In this document: positions 17,637 through 25,176 of the stretch, in pieces
Numbering within the stretch: the stretch's first letter is position 1
Layout: each line of letters begins with the position of its first letter
Source: an uncultured Bacilli bacterium
GTDB lineage: Bacteria > Bacillota_I > Bacilli_A > RF39 > UBA660
Assembly (NCBI GenBank): GCA_944332435.1
Contig: CALVJW010000007.1
Coordinates: 1-52,567, forward strand
Reading direction: 5' to 3'
DNA length: 52,567 bases
Made by a program: the position numbers and the translations under genes
Notes under the pieces: generated by a model
Databases searched by the model: none
The model's input: the letters and a program-made list of their open reading frames with translations, nothing else
What the model was told of the DNA's origin: nothing

Positions 17637-17691
17637 AAGGAGAAATAGAATAAAAAAAATAAAATTATTAGAAAAAAAAAAAAAAAAAAAA
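17603..17691. repeat. Long A homopolymers at the end of whiA
   Basis: Runs of 15 A (17603-17617), 8 A (17619-17626) and 20 A (17672-17691) lie within 90 bases. Such tracts are prone to slippage and assembly error. The AAGGAG at 17638 is not followed by any open frame. Confidence 0.9.
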
Positions 17692-17728
17692 CAAAAGGAA
17701 AATAATAATATATAGTAGGGGGAATAAC

Positions 17729-18382
17729 ATGGAAAGTAAAATATTACAAACAAAAAAAGAAGAACAAACAGTAAGGGAAGGAAATAAAGAATATCGTCAA
17801 ATTCAAATAACAAAAAAAATATCTCATAATTCCAATATAGAATATGCAACAATGAAAATGAACTATGATTTAGATAATCAGTTAACAAAAGTAACTTTTA
17901 ATTTAGATAGTTCTAATAGAGGGGTAAATTGGCTTGTAACAAAGAATTTATATGAAGCATCGTATTATATAGAAGAAGAGCAAAAGAAAATACAAGAACA
18001 TTCTATTTCTTATCAATGTTCTGATCCTATCAAGTTTGAACAATATGAATTAAAAAATAATGTTATTATTTCTAAAATAATAGATGGAACGAAACCAAGT
18101 CCAACGATAGAATATATAGAAAAAGAGCAAGGAGAATTATATTCTGATGCTTTTAGAACACAGGTTCTTGCTAAAGAACATATTAAGTATTTCTGTGATA
18201 AAGAATTTATGAGTGAATCGTCTATTAAAACAATTGAGACTATATTAGACATTATTTTTGAAATATATCCTGAATTAGAATTAGATTTACGAAATATAGG
18301 ATATTATGGAACAATTTATGATGAAGTAAAAAAGTATAATGAAGCAATCAATCATCAAGGTGTTGTGAAGGTAAAAAAATAA
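17729..18382 (+). CDS. Hypothetical protein
   Basis: This is a 217-residue soluble, Lys/Glu/Ile-rich protein with no signal peptide, membrane segment or motif that I recognise. The first half has alternating charged and hydrophobic residues suggestive of beta strands, and the second half is predicted helical. A good ribosome binding site (TAGGGGG) precedes it, and a hairpin with T run follows, so it looks like a real gene. It lies between whiA and the GdpP-like gene and could be read from the whiA transcript. Function unknown. Confidence 0.7.
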   Translation: MESKILQTKKEEQTVREGNKEYRQIQITKKISHNSNIEYATMKMNYDLDNQLTKVTFNLDSSNRGVNWLVTKNLYEASYYIEEEQKKIQEHSISYQCSDPIKFEQYELKNNVIISKIIDGTKPSPTIEYIEKEQGELYSDAFRTQVLAKEHIKYFCDKEFMSESSIKTIETILDIIFEIYPELELDLRNIGYYGTIYDEVKKYNEAINHQGVVKVKK

Positions 18383-18392
18383 AAAAATGTAT

Positions 18393-18430
18393 AAAAAAGA
18401 AAATGCCAATTTAGATGTGTTTTCTTTTTT
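18393..18430 (+). terminator. AT-rich terminator
   Basis: AAAAAAGAAAA (18393-18403) pairs with TTTTCTTTTTT (18420-18430) around a 16-base loop. The stem is long but mostly A-T. Confidence 0.55.
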
Positions 18431-18447
18431 ATTTCGAATACTATGAA

Positions 18448-18477
18448 TGGACAAAACAACGTGATTTATAGTATAAT
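18448..18477 (+). promoter_or_regulatory. Promoter of the gdpP-like/rplI/dnaB operon
   Basis: TGGACA (18448-18453) and TATAAT (18472-18477) have an 18-base spacer. The -10 ends about 7 bases before the AGGTGAT ribosome binding site. Confidence 0.75.
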
Positions 18478-18494
18478 AATAGACAGGTGATTTT

Positions 18495-19490
18495 ATGAGT
18501 GATGTATATAAAAAATTAACGGAAGAAATCAAGAAACACAATCATATTTTTATTATGGCTCATAAAAATATTGATTTAGACGCATTGGGATCTTCTATCT
18601 GTCTTTATCAAATTATTTCTTCTTTTAAAAAAGACTGTTATATTTTGTTAAATAAAAATGAAACGAATACATCTATTGTAAAAGCATTAAATAGTTTAGA
18701 AAAAGAACATATATCCATTTCATTTATTGATAGAGAACAATGTAGTCAATATGTTTCAGATGATTCTTTACTTATCGTATTAGATACTCATAAAAAAAAT
18801 ATGCTAGAAGTTCCCTTTTTATTAGATGAAATAAAAGATGTTATTGTATTAGATCATCATGTTAAAAGTGGTGATTATATTGAAAATACGATATTTTCTT
18901 ATATTCGCGCAACATTATCTAGTATGAATGAATTCATGGTAAGTTATTTAAAATATTTAAATAAAGAAATTCAACCGGTTATTGCTACTATTATGCTTGC
19001 TGGAATACAAATTGATACGAATTCATTTAATGTGAAAACATCTGCTTCCACTTATGATGCAGCAAGTAAATTAGCTTGGCTTGGTGCCGATAACATCGTT
19101 AAACAGGAATTATTGCAAGAAAATAAAGAAATTTATATGCAACGCCAATCATTGATACAAAATAGTTTTAATGTGAATGATGTTTTTGAAGTATGTGTAT
19201 TAGATGATAACATTTATGAGAGAAAGGATTTAGCTCTTATTTCAGAAGAGTTATTAAAATTTGAAGATGTAGAAGCATCTTTTACCATTGGTAAAACAAG
19301 TAAAAGTAAACTTGGTATTAGTGCAAGATCATTAGGAAGAATCAATGTTGAAATTGTAATGTCAAAGTTAGGTGGTGGAGGTCATATGACTGATGCCGCT
19401 GCTCAGATATTAACAACTGATATAGAAGAAGGAAAAAGTTTATTATTAGGAGCAATCAAGGAGGCAATCGATGAAGGTAATATTTATTAA
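18495..19490 (+). CDS. gdpP: DHH/DHHA1 phosphodiesterase, a GdpP reduced to its catalytic half
   Basis: GdpP breaks down cyclic di-AMP to pApA. The position directly before rplI and dnaB is that of gdpP (yybT) in B. subtilis. The 331 residues match only the DHH and DHHA1 domains: the [11 protein letters not shown] metal motif, LDTHK, D120-H-H, GIQIDT, and GGGGH (293-297) in DHHA1. All metal ligands are present. The two membrane helices, the PAS domain and the degenerate GGDEF domain of full GdpP (about 650 residues) are absent, and the upstream sequence is a promoter, not a lost 5' end. It should be soluble. A DhhP or NrnA-type role is the alternative. It overlaps rplI by 20 bases. Confidence 0.82.
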   Translation: MSDVYKKLTEEIKKHNHIFIMAHKNIDLDALGSSICLYQIISSFKKDCYILLNKNETNTSIVKALNSLEKEHISISFIDREQCSQYVSDDSLLIVLDTHKKNMLEVPFLLDEIKDVIVLDHHVKSGDYIENTIFSYIRATLSSMNEFMVSYLKYLNKEIQPVIATIMLAGIQIDTNSFNVKTSASTYDAASKLAWLGADNIVKQELLQENKEIYMQRQSLIQNSFNVNDVFEVCVLDDNIYERKDLALISEELLKFEDVEASFTIGKTSKSKLGISARSLGRINVEIVMSKLGGGGHMTDAAAQILTTDIEEGKSLLLGAIKEAIDEGNIY

Positions 19491-19914
19491 AGATTTAAAA
19501 GGTCAAGGAAAAAAAGGCGAAATTAAAGAAGTAAAAGATGGTTATGGAATGAATTATTTAATTAAGAATGGATATGCCATAAAAGCAACAGATGGTAGCA
19601 TGAATCGTCTAAATAGAGAAAACCAAGAACATGAGTTAGCAGAGAATTTATTAATAAAAGAAAAGAAAAGCGAAAAGGAACAGCTTGCCAAAGAAAAATT
19701 AATTTTTTCAATGAAAGCTGGTAAGGATGGAAAAGTATTTGGGCAAGTGTCTACCAAACAAATTAAAGAAGAATTGGATAAATTAGGTTACAAAATAGAT
19801 AAGAAGACAATTCATTTAGATCATCCAATAGATACATTAGGAGAACATATAGTAACAATTTTACTTCATAAACAAGTAACAGCAGAAGTAAAAGTAAAAG
19901 TAGTTGAAAAATAA
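19471..19914 (+). CDS. rplI: Ribosomal protein bL9
   Basis: This large-subunit protein has 147 residues, near the usual 149. The N-terminal RNA-binding domain has [20 protein letters not shown] and the conserved NYLIKNGYA, then a long charged connecting helix and a C-terminal domain with HTIHLDHPI-type sequence. AAGGAGG lies within the end of the gdpP-like gene. The gdpP-rplI-dnaB order is conserved in Bacillota. Confidence 0.95.
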   Translation: MKVIFIKDLKGQGKKGEIKEVKDGYGMNYLIKNGYAIKATDGSMNRLNRENQEHELAENLLIKEKKSEKEQLAKEKLIFSMKAGKDGKVFGQVSTKQIKEELDKLGYKIDKKTIHLDHPIDTLGEHIVTILLHKQVTAEVKVKVVEK

Positions 19915-19931
19915 AAAAAGTAGGTGATAGG

Positions 19932-21275
19932 ATGTTAGAAAAAGTGATGCCTCACAATATTGAAGCAGAACGTTCTGTATTAGGATCAATGTTTTTGAGT
20001 AAATATGCAGCTCAAAAATGTGTTGAAAATTTAAATAAAGATTTATTTTATTTAGATTCACATAGTAAAATATTTGAAGTTTTAAGCAAATTTGTTGATC
20101 AAAGAATACCAATCGATTTAACAACTGTCACTGCTGAATTAGATAAACAAAAATTATTAAAACAAGTTGGTGATGTAGAGTATTTAACAGAAATTATTAA
20201 TACTGTACCAACCGCTGCAAATGTAGATGAATATATTAAAATTGTTGAAAATTGTGCTATCAAAAGGAGACTTATTACAGAATCAACAGAAATTGTAAAT
20301 TCGGTATATGAGTCTTCTGATGACTTAGCTGAATTATTGGAATCAGCAGAAAAAAAGATTTTAAATGTTGTAAAAACACGAAAAGGAACTGAATTTAGAA
20401 CTATTCAAGACGTTTTATATAAAACACAACAGGATTTAGAAAAATTATCACAAAACAAAGGAGAAATTACTGGTATCGCAACAGGGTTTTATGATATTGA
20501 TAAATTAACATCAGGACTTCATCCAAATGAATTAATTATTATTGCAGCACGTCCTGCAATGGGAAAAACTGTAATTGCTTTAAATATAGCAATTAATGTA
20601 GCGTCTAATAGTGATAAAGCAGTAGCACTATTTAATATGGAAATGGGTGCAGAACAATTAGCGATGCGTATGCTTGCTAGTGTGGGTCAAATTAGTCAAA
20701 ATAAGTTAAAAACAGGAAGATTAGAACACGATGATTGGAAGAGAGTAAATGAGGCAATTAGTCGCCTTGCAGAAACCAATCTATTTATTGATGATACTCC
20801 TGGTATGACAATTGGTGAAATTAGGGCTAAATGTCGTAGACTTGCTAGTAGTGAAAAAGGATTAGGACTTGTTGTAATTGACTACTTACAGTTAATTAGT
20901 GGTGGAAGTAAGTATGGTAATAATCGTCAACAAGAAATTTCTGACATTTCTCGTGGACTTAAAACTATGGCGATGGAATTAGAAGTACCAGTTATTGCTC
21001 TTGCTCAATTATCTCGTAGCGTCGAATCTAGGGATGATAAGAGACCAATTTTAAGTGATTTAAGAGAGTCTGGTTCTATCGAGCAAGATGCGGATATTGT
21101 AGCATTCTTATATCGTGATGATTATTATAACAAAGAGAGTGCCATTGATGAATTTACTTCGAAAAGTGAATTTTTAATTAGAAAACATCGTAGTGGACCA
21201 ACGGCAGAAATTCCACTTATATTTAAACGTGACACAGCAACATTTGTAAATTTCATTGACCAACAGGAAAGTTAG
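19932..21275 (+). CDS. dnaB: Replicative DNA helicase DnaB (DnaC of Bacillus)
   Basis: This hexameric helicase unwinds DNA at the replication fork. The N-terminal primase-interacting domain (about 1-110, starting with PHNIEAERSVLGSM) is joined by a linker to a RecA-like motor with Walker A ARPAMGKT, the Walker B-like VIDYLQL, and the LSDLRESGSIEQDAD arginine-finger region. The protein has 447 residues with no intein. It starts 17 bases after rplI. Confidence 0.96.
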   Translation: MLEKVMPHNIEAERSVLGSMFLSKYAAQKCVENLNKDLFYLDSHSKIFEVLSKFVDQRIPIDLTTVTAELDKQKLLKQVGDVEYLTEIINTVPTAANVDEYIKIVENCAIKRRLITESTEIVNSVYESSDDLAELLESAEKKILNVVKTRKGTEFRTIQDVLYKTQQDLEKLSQNKGEITGIATGFYDIDKLTSGLHPNELIIIAARPAMGKTVIALNIAINVASNSDKAVALFNMEMGAEQLAMRMLASVGQISQNKLKTGRLEHDDWKRVNEAISRLAETNLFIDDTPGMTIGEIRAKCRRLASSEKGLGLVVIDYLQLISGGSKYGNNRQQEISDISRGLKTMAMELEVPVIALAQLSRSVESRDDKRPILSDLRESGSIEQDADIVAFLYRDDYYNKESAIDEFTSKSEFLIRKHRSGPTAEIPLIFKRDTATFVNFIDQQES

Positions 21276-21282
21276 GTGAAAC

Positions 21283-22728
21283 ATGAAAAAATATAGTATT
21301 TTGATATGTTTGATTATAGTCGTACTATCTATTTTTGCACTTGGTTTTCATACTAAAACTAATGAAGAACCTAATTTGTTTTATCAAGTATATTTAGATG
21401 ATGAGTTACTTGGAACAATTAAATCCAAGGATAAATTACTTCGCATGATTGACAAACAGGGGACTTACATTAAAAATAAATACAAAACAAAACAAGTACT
21501 AGCGCCAAATGGGTTAGAAATAAAAAAAGTGGTAACTTACAAAGATAAATTAGATAGCCCAGAAGAAATTTATAAAAAAATAGAAGATAAGAAGCCATTT
21601 ACAATTCCTGGATATCGACTTACATTGAAAGATGGAGATAAAACAAATAAAATTTATGTAACAAATAAAGGTATTATTGATAATGCATTAAAAAGTACCG
21701 TAAAAACATTTGTTGGAGAAGAAGCATATCAAGCATATCAAGATGGAACACAAGAAAAAATTACAACTACTGGTAGTGAAATAGAAAATATTTATATTCA
21801 AACACACATGACAATTAAGAAGATGAATATACCAGTTACAAACCGAATCTTTATTGAAGAATCAGAATTATCAAAATATTTATTGTATGGGGATAATACA
21901 ACTGATTCTAAATATACAGTACAGTTAGGTGATACAATTGAACAAGTGGCTTATAAAAATAAAATTAGTCCAGAAGAATTTTTAATTTATAATCCACAAT
22001 TTACAAGCCGATCTAATTTATTATTTCCTGGGCAAGTTGTTACAATTGGTATGATTGATCCTAAAGTTCAAGTTGTTGTAGAATCTAAAGTAGTAAAAGA
22101 TGTTGAAACAAAATTTAAAACAGAAGAACGATATGATGCCGATCGTTTAGTAGGTGACGACGAAGTAATTCAAAAAGGAGAAAATGGTTTAGTACGTACA
22201 ACACAACGTGTGTTTTATATGAATGGCTCATTAGTTTCTGCTGAAACTCAAGCAACGGAAGAATTAAAACCAACGATAAATGCAATTATTGTTCGTGGGG
22301 AAAAAGAAATTCCAAGTGTTGGTAGTGGAGCATGGTATTGGCCTGTTAATAGTTATAGTTTCCTTCGTGGAATTGAATATTGGGTAGATCCTGATGATGG
22401 AGTGCGTAAAGCTCATACTGGAATCGACATTGCAGATAACTGCGGAAAACCTATTTATGCAGGAAATAATGGAGTTGTTGTACAAGCAACATCATATTAC
22501 CCAAACGGAATATTTGTTACAATCAATCATAATAATGGTTATTATTCATTATATGCTCATATGTCAAGATTTGTAGTGTCAGTAGGACAGGTTGTTTCAA
22601 AAGGTCAAATTATTGGTTATGTAGGACAAACTGGACAAGCATATGGATGCCACTTACATTATGAAATATTTACTGGTGGATTATCTTATTACAGTAGAAA
22701 TTTCTTAGATGCAAGGAACTTTTACTAA
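21283..22728 (+). CDS. Secreted or anchored M23 endopeptidase with LysM and G5 domains
   Basis: The N-terminus has one membrane or signal helix (about 5-23). It is followed by a long extracytoplasmic region, a LysM domain (about 208-255, beginning YTVQLGDTIEQVA), a G5-type domain (about 262-345) and an M23 (LytM) zinc peptidase domain. The zinc ligands H378 and D382 (HTGID) and H457/H459 (HLHYE) are intact, so it should be an active peptidoglycan endopeptidase. It starts 7 bases after dnaB, and its stop overlaps walJ by one base. In B. subtilis the walRK-yycHI genes precede walJ; here this enzyme occupies that place. Confidence 0.88.
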   Translation: MKKYSILICLIIVVLSIFALGFHTKTNEEPNLFYQVYLDDELLGTIKSKDKLLRMIDKQGTYIKNKYKTKQVLAPNGLEIKKVVTYKDKLDSPEEIYKKIEDKKPFTIPGYRLTLKDGDKTNKIYVTNKGIIDNALKSTVKTFVGEEAYQAYQDGTQEKITTTGSEIENIYIQTHMTIKKMNIPVTNRIFIEESELSKYLLYGDNTTDSKYTVQLGDTIEQVAYKNKISPEEFLIYNPQFTSRSNLLFPGQVVTIGMIDPKVQVVVESKVVKDVETKFKTEERYDADRLVGDDEVIQKGENGLVRTTQRVFYMNGSLVSAETQATEELKPTINAIIVRGEKEIPSVGSGAWYWPVNSYSFLRGIEYWVDPDDGVRKAHTGIDIADNCGKPIYAGNNGVVVQATSYYPNGIFVTINHNNGYYSLYAHMSRFVVSVGQVVSKGQIIGYVGQTGQAYGCHLHYEIFTGGLSYYSRNFLDARNFY

Positions 22729-23495
22729 TGAAAGTATCTGTTTTAGCAAGTGGCAGCAAAGGTAATTCTACCTATATAGAAACAGACCAAGTAAAAATTT
22801 TAGTAGATCTAGGGACCTCTTCTTTATATGTAGAGAAACAATTAAAATCAATTGGGGTTGATCCTAGTTCAATTGATGCCATCTTACTTACACATACCCA
22901 TGTTGATCATGTTAGTGGATTAAAGGTGTTTACAAAGAAATATCATACTAAAGTATATATGACGCCCCCGATGTATGAAGAATTAAGCAAAAATAATTTA
23001 GCTTTACCTTGTATTGAATATATATTAAATGCAGTTATATTAATAAAGGATTTACACATTTTGGTAGTGAAAACCTCTCACGATACCGATGATTCAAATG
23101 CTTATATCTTCGACAGTCTAGGACATACATTAGCCTATATTACAGATACAGGATATATTAACATCAAAAATCACAAGTATTTAAAAAATATGAATACTTA
23201 TATAATCGAAAGTAACCATGATGTTAACCTGCTTATGGATGGACATTATCCATTTCATATTAAACAGAGAATTTTAGGTGATAGGGGGCATTTATCTAAT
23301 AAACAATGTGCTTATTACCTATCAAAATTGATAGGTGATAAGACACATCAAGTTATTTTAATTCACTTAAGTCAAGATAATAACAACGAAGAATTAGCAA
23401 GGAAAGAAACAGAAGATATGCTAAAAGAACATGATTATCAGGTGCAGGTAAAGATATCAAGACAAAAAGAAAAAACGGAATTGGTGGAAGTATGA
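22728..23495 (+). CDS. walJ: Metallo-beta-lactamase-fold protein WalJ (YycJ)
   Basis: This is a soluble metallohydrolase of the beta-lactamase fold, linked in Gram-positives to the WalRK cell-wall regulon and to DNA repair or replication. The metal motif is THTHVDHVSG, and the later ESNHD, PFHIKQRILGDRGHLS and ILIHLSQDNN stretches match the YycJ family. Its 255 residues are normal. The start overlaps the preceding stop (TAATG), and the end overlaps rlmH in ATGA, giving a tightly coupled trio. Confidence 0.92.
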   Translation: MKVSVLASGSKGNSTYIETDQVKILVDLGTSSLYVEKQLKSIGVDPSSIDAILLTHTHVDHVSGLKVFTKKYHTKVYMTPPMYEELSKNNLALPCIEYILNAVILIKDLHILVVKTSHDTDDSNAYIFDSLGHTLAYITDTGYINIKNHKYLKNMNTYIIESNHDVNLLMDGHYPFHIKQRILGDRGHLSNKQCAYYLSKLIGDKTHQVILIHLSQDNNNEELARKETEDMLKEHDYQVQVKISRQKEKTELVEV

Positions 23496-23947
23496 TTAAG
23501 ATTATATGTGTAGGAAAAATAAAAGAAAAATTTTATCGTGATGCAATTTTAGAATATCAAAAAAGATTAAGCAAATATACAAAATTAGAATTAATCGAAG
23601 TACCAGATTCTAGTTTTTCCAACCCAGAGTTAAATCGTCAAAAAGAAAAAGAACAGATTTTAAAACATATCAAACCAAAAGAATATATTATTACGATGGA
23701 AATAGAAGGAAAAGAGTACAATAGTATAGGATTAGCTAGACATATTGATCAAGTGTTTCAATCTAACTCTACTATTACATTTATTATTGGTGGTAGTGAT
23801 GGATTAGATGACGAAATAAAGAGTATGAAGAGTGAATCGATTTCTTTTTCTCAATTAACATTTCCTCATCAACTATTCCGAATTCTTTTGTTAGAACAAA
23901 TTTACCGTACATATAAAATAAATCATAATGAAAGTTATCATAAATAA
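23492..23947 (+). CDS. rlmH: 23S rRNA pseudouridine1915-N3 methyltransferase RlmH
   Basis: RlmH is a SPOUT-class methyltransferase that acts on the 70S ribosome at pseudouridine 1915 of 23S rRNA. The 151 residues contain the SAM-binding FIIGGSDGLD knot and the conserved C-terminus LLLEQIYRTYKINHNESYHK. It overlaps walJ by 4 bases and is the last gene of the operon that starts at 18495. Confidence 0.95.
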   Translation: MIKIICVGKIKEKFYRDAILEYQKRLSKYTKLELIEVPDSSFSNPELNRQKEKEQILKHIKPKEYIITMEIEGKEYNSIGLARHIDQVFQSNSTITFIIGGSDGLDDEIKSMKSESISFSQLTFPHQLFRILLLEQIYRTYKINHNESYHK

Positions 23948-23948
23948 T

Positions 23949-23977
23949 GTATAAAATAAAAAAAAATCATTCACTAT
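23949..23977 (+). promoter_or_regulatory. Candidate forespore (sigma-F type) promoter of spoIIR
   Basis: GTATA (23949-23953) is followed after 16 bases by TTCACTAT (23970-23977). A very similar pair, GTATA then TTCACACT at 15 bases, precedes spoIIQ (35529-35556). Both genes are sigma-F dependent in B. subtilis, whose sigma-F -35 is GYATA. The -10 part is inferred from this comparison only. Confidence 0.45.
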
Positions 23978-23996
23978 GTAATAGGGGATGATTTTT
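23962..23996 (+). promoter_or_regulatory. Hairpin covering the spoIIR ribosome binding site
   Basis: AAAAATCATTC (23962-23972) pairs with GGATGATTTTT (23986-23996), 11 bp with one G-U pair and a 13-base loop. The right arm and loop contain the GGGG ribosome binding site (23984-23987), and the structure ends 2 bases before the ATG. It can serve as the rlmH terminator and also mask the spoIIR start in read-through RNA. Confidence 0.65.
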
Positions 23997-23998
23997 AT

Positions 23999-24520
23999 AT
24001 GAGAAAATTTTTAATTGTAGCAATAATTTGTTTTGGTTGTTATTTTATGATTGGTGCTAGAGCAAAAGAACTATTAATACCAGATGAAGCAATTCGTATG
24101 CGTGTTCTTGCAAATAGTAATTCTGAATATGACCAAAAAATAAAAAAAGAAGTTAGCAAAGATTTACAGAAAAGTATGTATCATTTACTAAAAAATACGA
24201 AGGGAATTGATGATGCTAGAACTGTCATTCAAAATCATATGAGTGATTTAAATGATACAGTAAATAAAACTTTAACGAGATTAGATTATGATTTGGGATA
24301 TCAAATCAACTATGGTATGAATTATTTTCCCAATAAAGAATTCCATGGCGTAACTTATAAAGAAGGATACTATGAATCAGTATTGGTAACATTGGGAAGT
24401 GGTAAAGGAAATAATTGGTGGTGTGTTTTATTTCCACCTTTATGTTTAATGGAAGCAGAAGAAAGTGATGATGTTGAATATAAATTTTTTGTACAAGAGA
24501 TGTTAGAAAAATATTTATAG
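23999..24520 (+). CDS. spoIIR: Stage II sporulation protein R
   Basis: SpoIIR is made in the forespore and exported to the space between the membranes, where it triggers SpoIIGA to activate sigma-E in the mother cell. The 173-residue protein has an N-terminal signal or membrane helix (about 3-20), the conserved IPDEAIRMRVLANSNS region (from about 27), and the WWCVLFPPLC signature (about 140-149). The start at 23999 is forced, since the upstream ATG at 23988 is soon closed. Its presence shows that this organism is a spore former or recently was. Confidence 0.93.
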   Translation: MRKFLIVAIICFGCYFMIGARAKELLIPDEAIRMRVLANSNSEYDQKIKKEVSKDLQKSMYHLLKNTKGIDDARTVIQNHMSDLNDTVNKTLTRLDYDLGYQINYGMNYFPNKEFHGVTYKEGYYESVLVTLGSGKGNNWWCVLFPPLCLMEAEESDDVEYKFFVQEMLEKYL

Positions 24521-24530
24521 TATAAATTAT

Positions 24531-24565
24531 CCTCTTATAAATAAAATTTTATAGGAGGCTTTTTT
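24531..24565 (+). terminator. spoIIR terminator whose right arm is the mntP ribosome binding site
   Basis: CCTCTTATAAA (24531-24541) pairs with TTTATAGGAGG (24548-24558), with one G-U pair and a 6-base loop, followed by CTTTTTT that runs directly into the mntP ATG (24566). The AGGAGG in the right arm is the only ribosome binding site for mntP, so the hairpin can both end spoIIR transcripts and mask mntP translation. Confidence 0.75.
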
Positions 24566-25105
24566 ATGCACGCTCTAATCATTATTATAATAGCAATAAG
24601 TTTAAGTATGGATGCATTTAGTTTGTCATTAGCATATGGAACGTTAAACATTAATAAAAAAGATATTCGATTACTATCGTTTGTTGTTGGTATGTATCAT
24701 TTTTTTATGCCATTATTAGGAATGTTTATTGGTAGCATCATATTAAGTTTACTACCGATTAGTCCTAATATCATTGTATTTATTGTTTTATTATTTATTG
24801 GAATTGAAATGATAGGTGAAAGTAGAAATAATCATACTCGAGAAGATATGCAAGTAATGAATATAAGAGATTTATTTTTATTTGCTTTTGCAGTGAGTCT
24901 TGATAGTTTTTCTGTTGGCATCGGTTTAAAATCTATCTCACAGCATTTTGTATTAAGTGCTATAACTTTTTCTTTTACAAGTTTCTTTTTTACGTATATA
25001 GGGTTAATATTAGGAAAAAAAATTAATAATAAGCTTGGAAGTATTTCGACATTTATTGGGGGAATGGTATTAATCTTGATTGGTGTAATTACATTGCTTA
25101 CTTAG
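24566..25105 (+). CDS. mntP: Manganese efflux pump MntP
   Basis: This small membrane transporter expels Mn2+. The 179 residues form six predicted helices in two repeats, with the acidic motifs SMDAFSLSLAYG (about 14-25) and SLDSFSVGIGL (about 112-122), typical of the MntP/YtaF (DUF204) family. spoIIR and mntP (ywlD) are also near neighbours in B. subtilis, which supports MntP over YtaF. Its AGGAGG is buried in the upstream hairpin. I see no yybP-ykoY manganese riboswitch. Confidence 0.85.
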   Translation: MHALIIIIIAISLSMDAFSLSLAYGTLNINKKDIRLLSFVVGMYHFFMPLLGMFIGSIILSLLPISPNIIVFIVLLFIGIEMIGESRNNHTREDMQVMNIRDLFLFAFAVSLDSFSVGIGLKSISQHFVLSAITFSFTSFFFTYIGLILGKKINNKLGSISTFIGGMVLILIGVITLLT

Positions 25106-25132
25106 TATTGTGTAAAGAAGTGTCGTAAATAT

Positions 25133-25161
25133 TTGCGAAAAAAGCAAATTCATATTATAAT
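25133..25161 (+). promoter_or_regulatory. Promoter of fba
   Basis: TTGCGA (25133-25138) and TATAAT (25156-25161) have a 17-base spacer. Only 4 bases separate the -10 from the AAGGTGAT ribosome binding site (25166-25173). Confidence 0.7.
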
Positions 25162-25176
25162 AGTTAAGGTGATAAT

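Noticed and set aside
17589-17888. Minus-strand open frame rich in Phe and Leu
   Set aside because: It is produced by the complement of the A homopolymers and has no start signal.
18495-19490. GdpP-like gene as a truncated pseudogene
   Set aside because: All catalytic residues, a promoter and a ribosome binding site are intact, and it starts an operon of essential genes.
24521-24565. yybP-ykoY manganese riboswitch before mntP
   Set aside because: The region is too short and lacks the paired-loop pattern; only a terminator-like hairpin is present.
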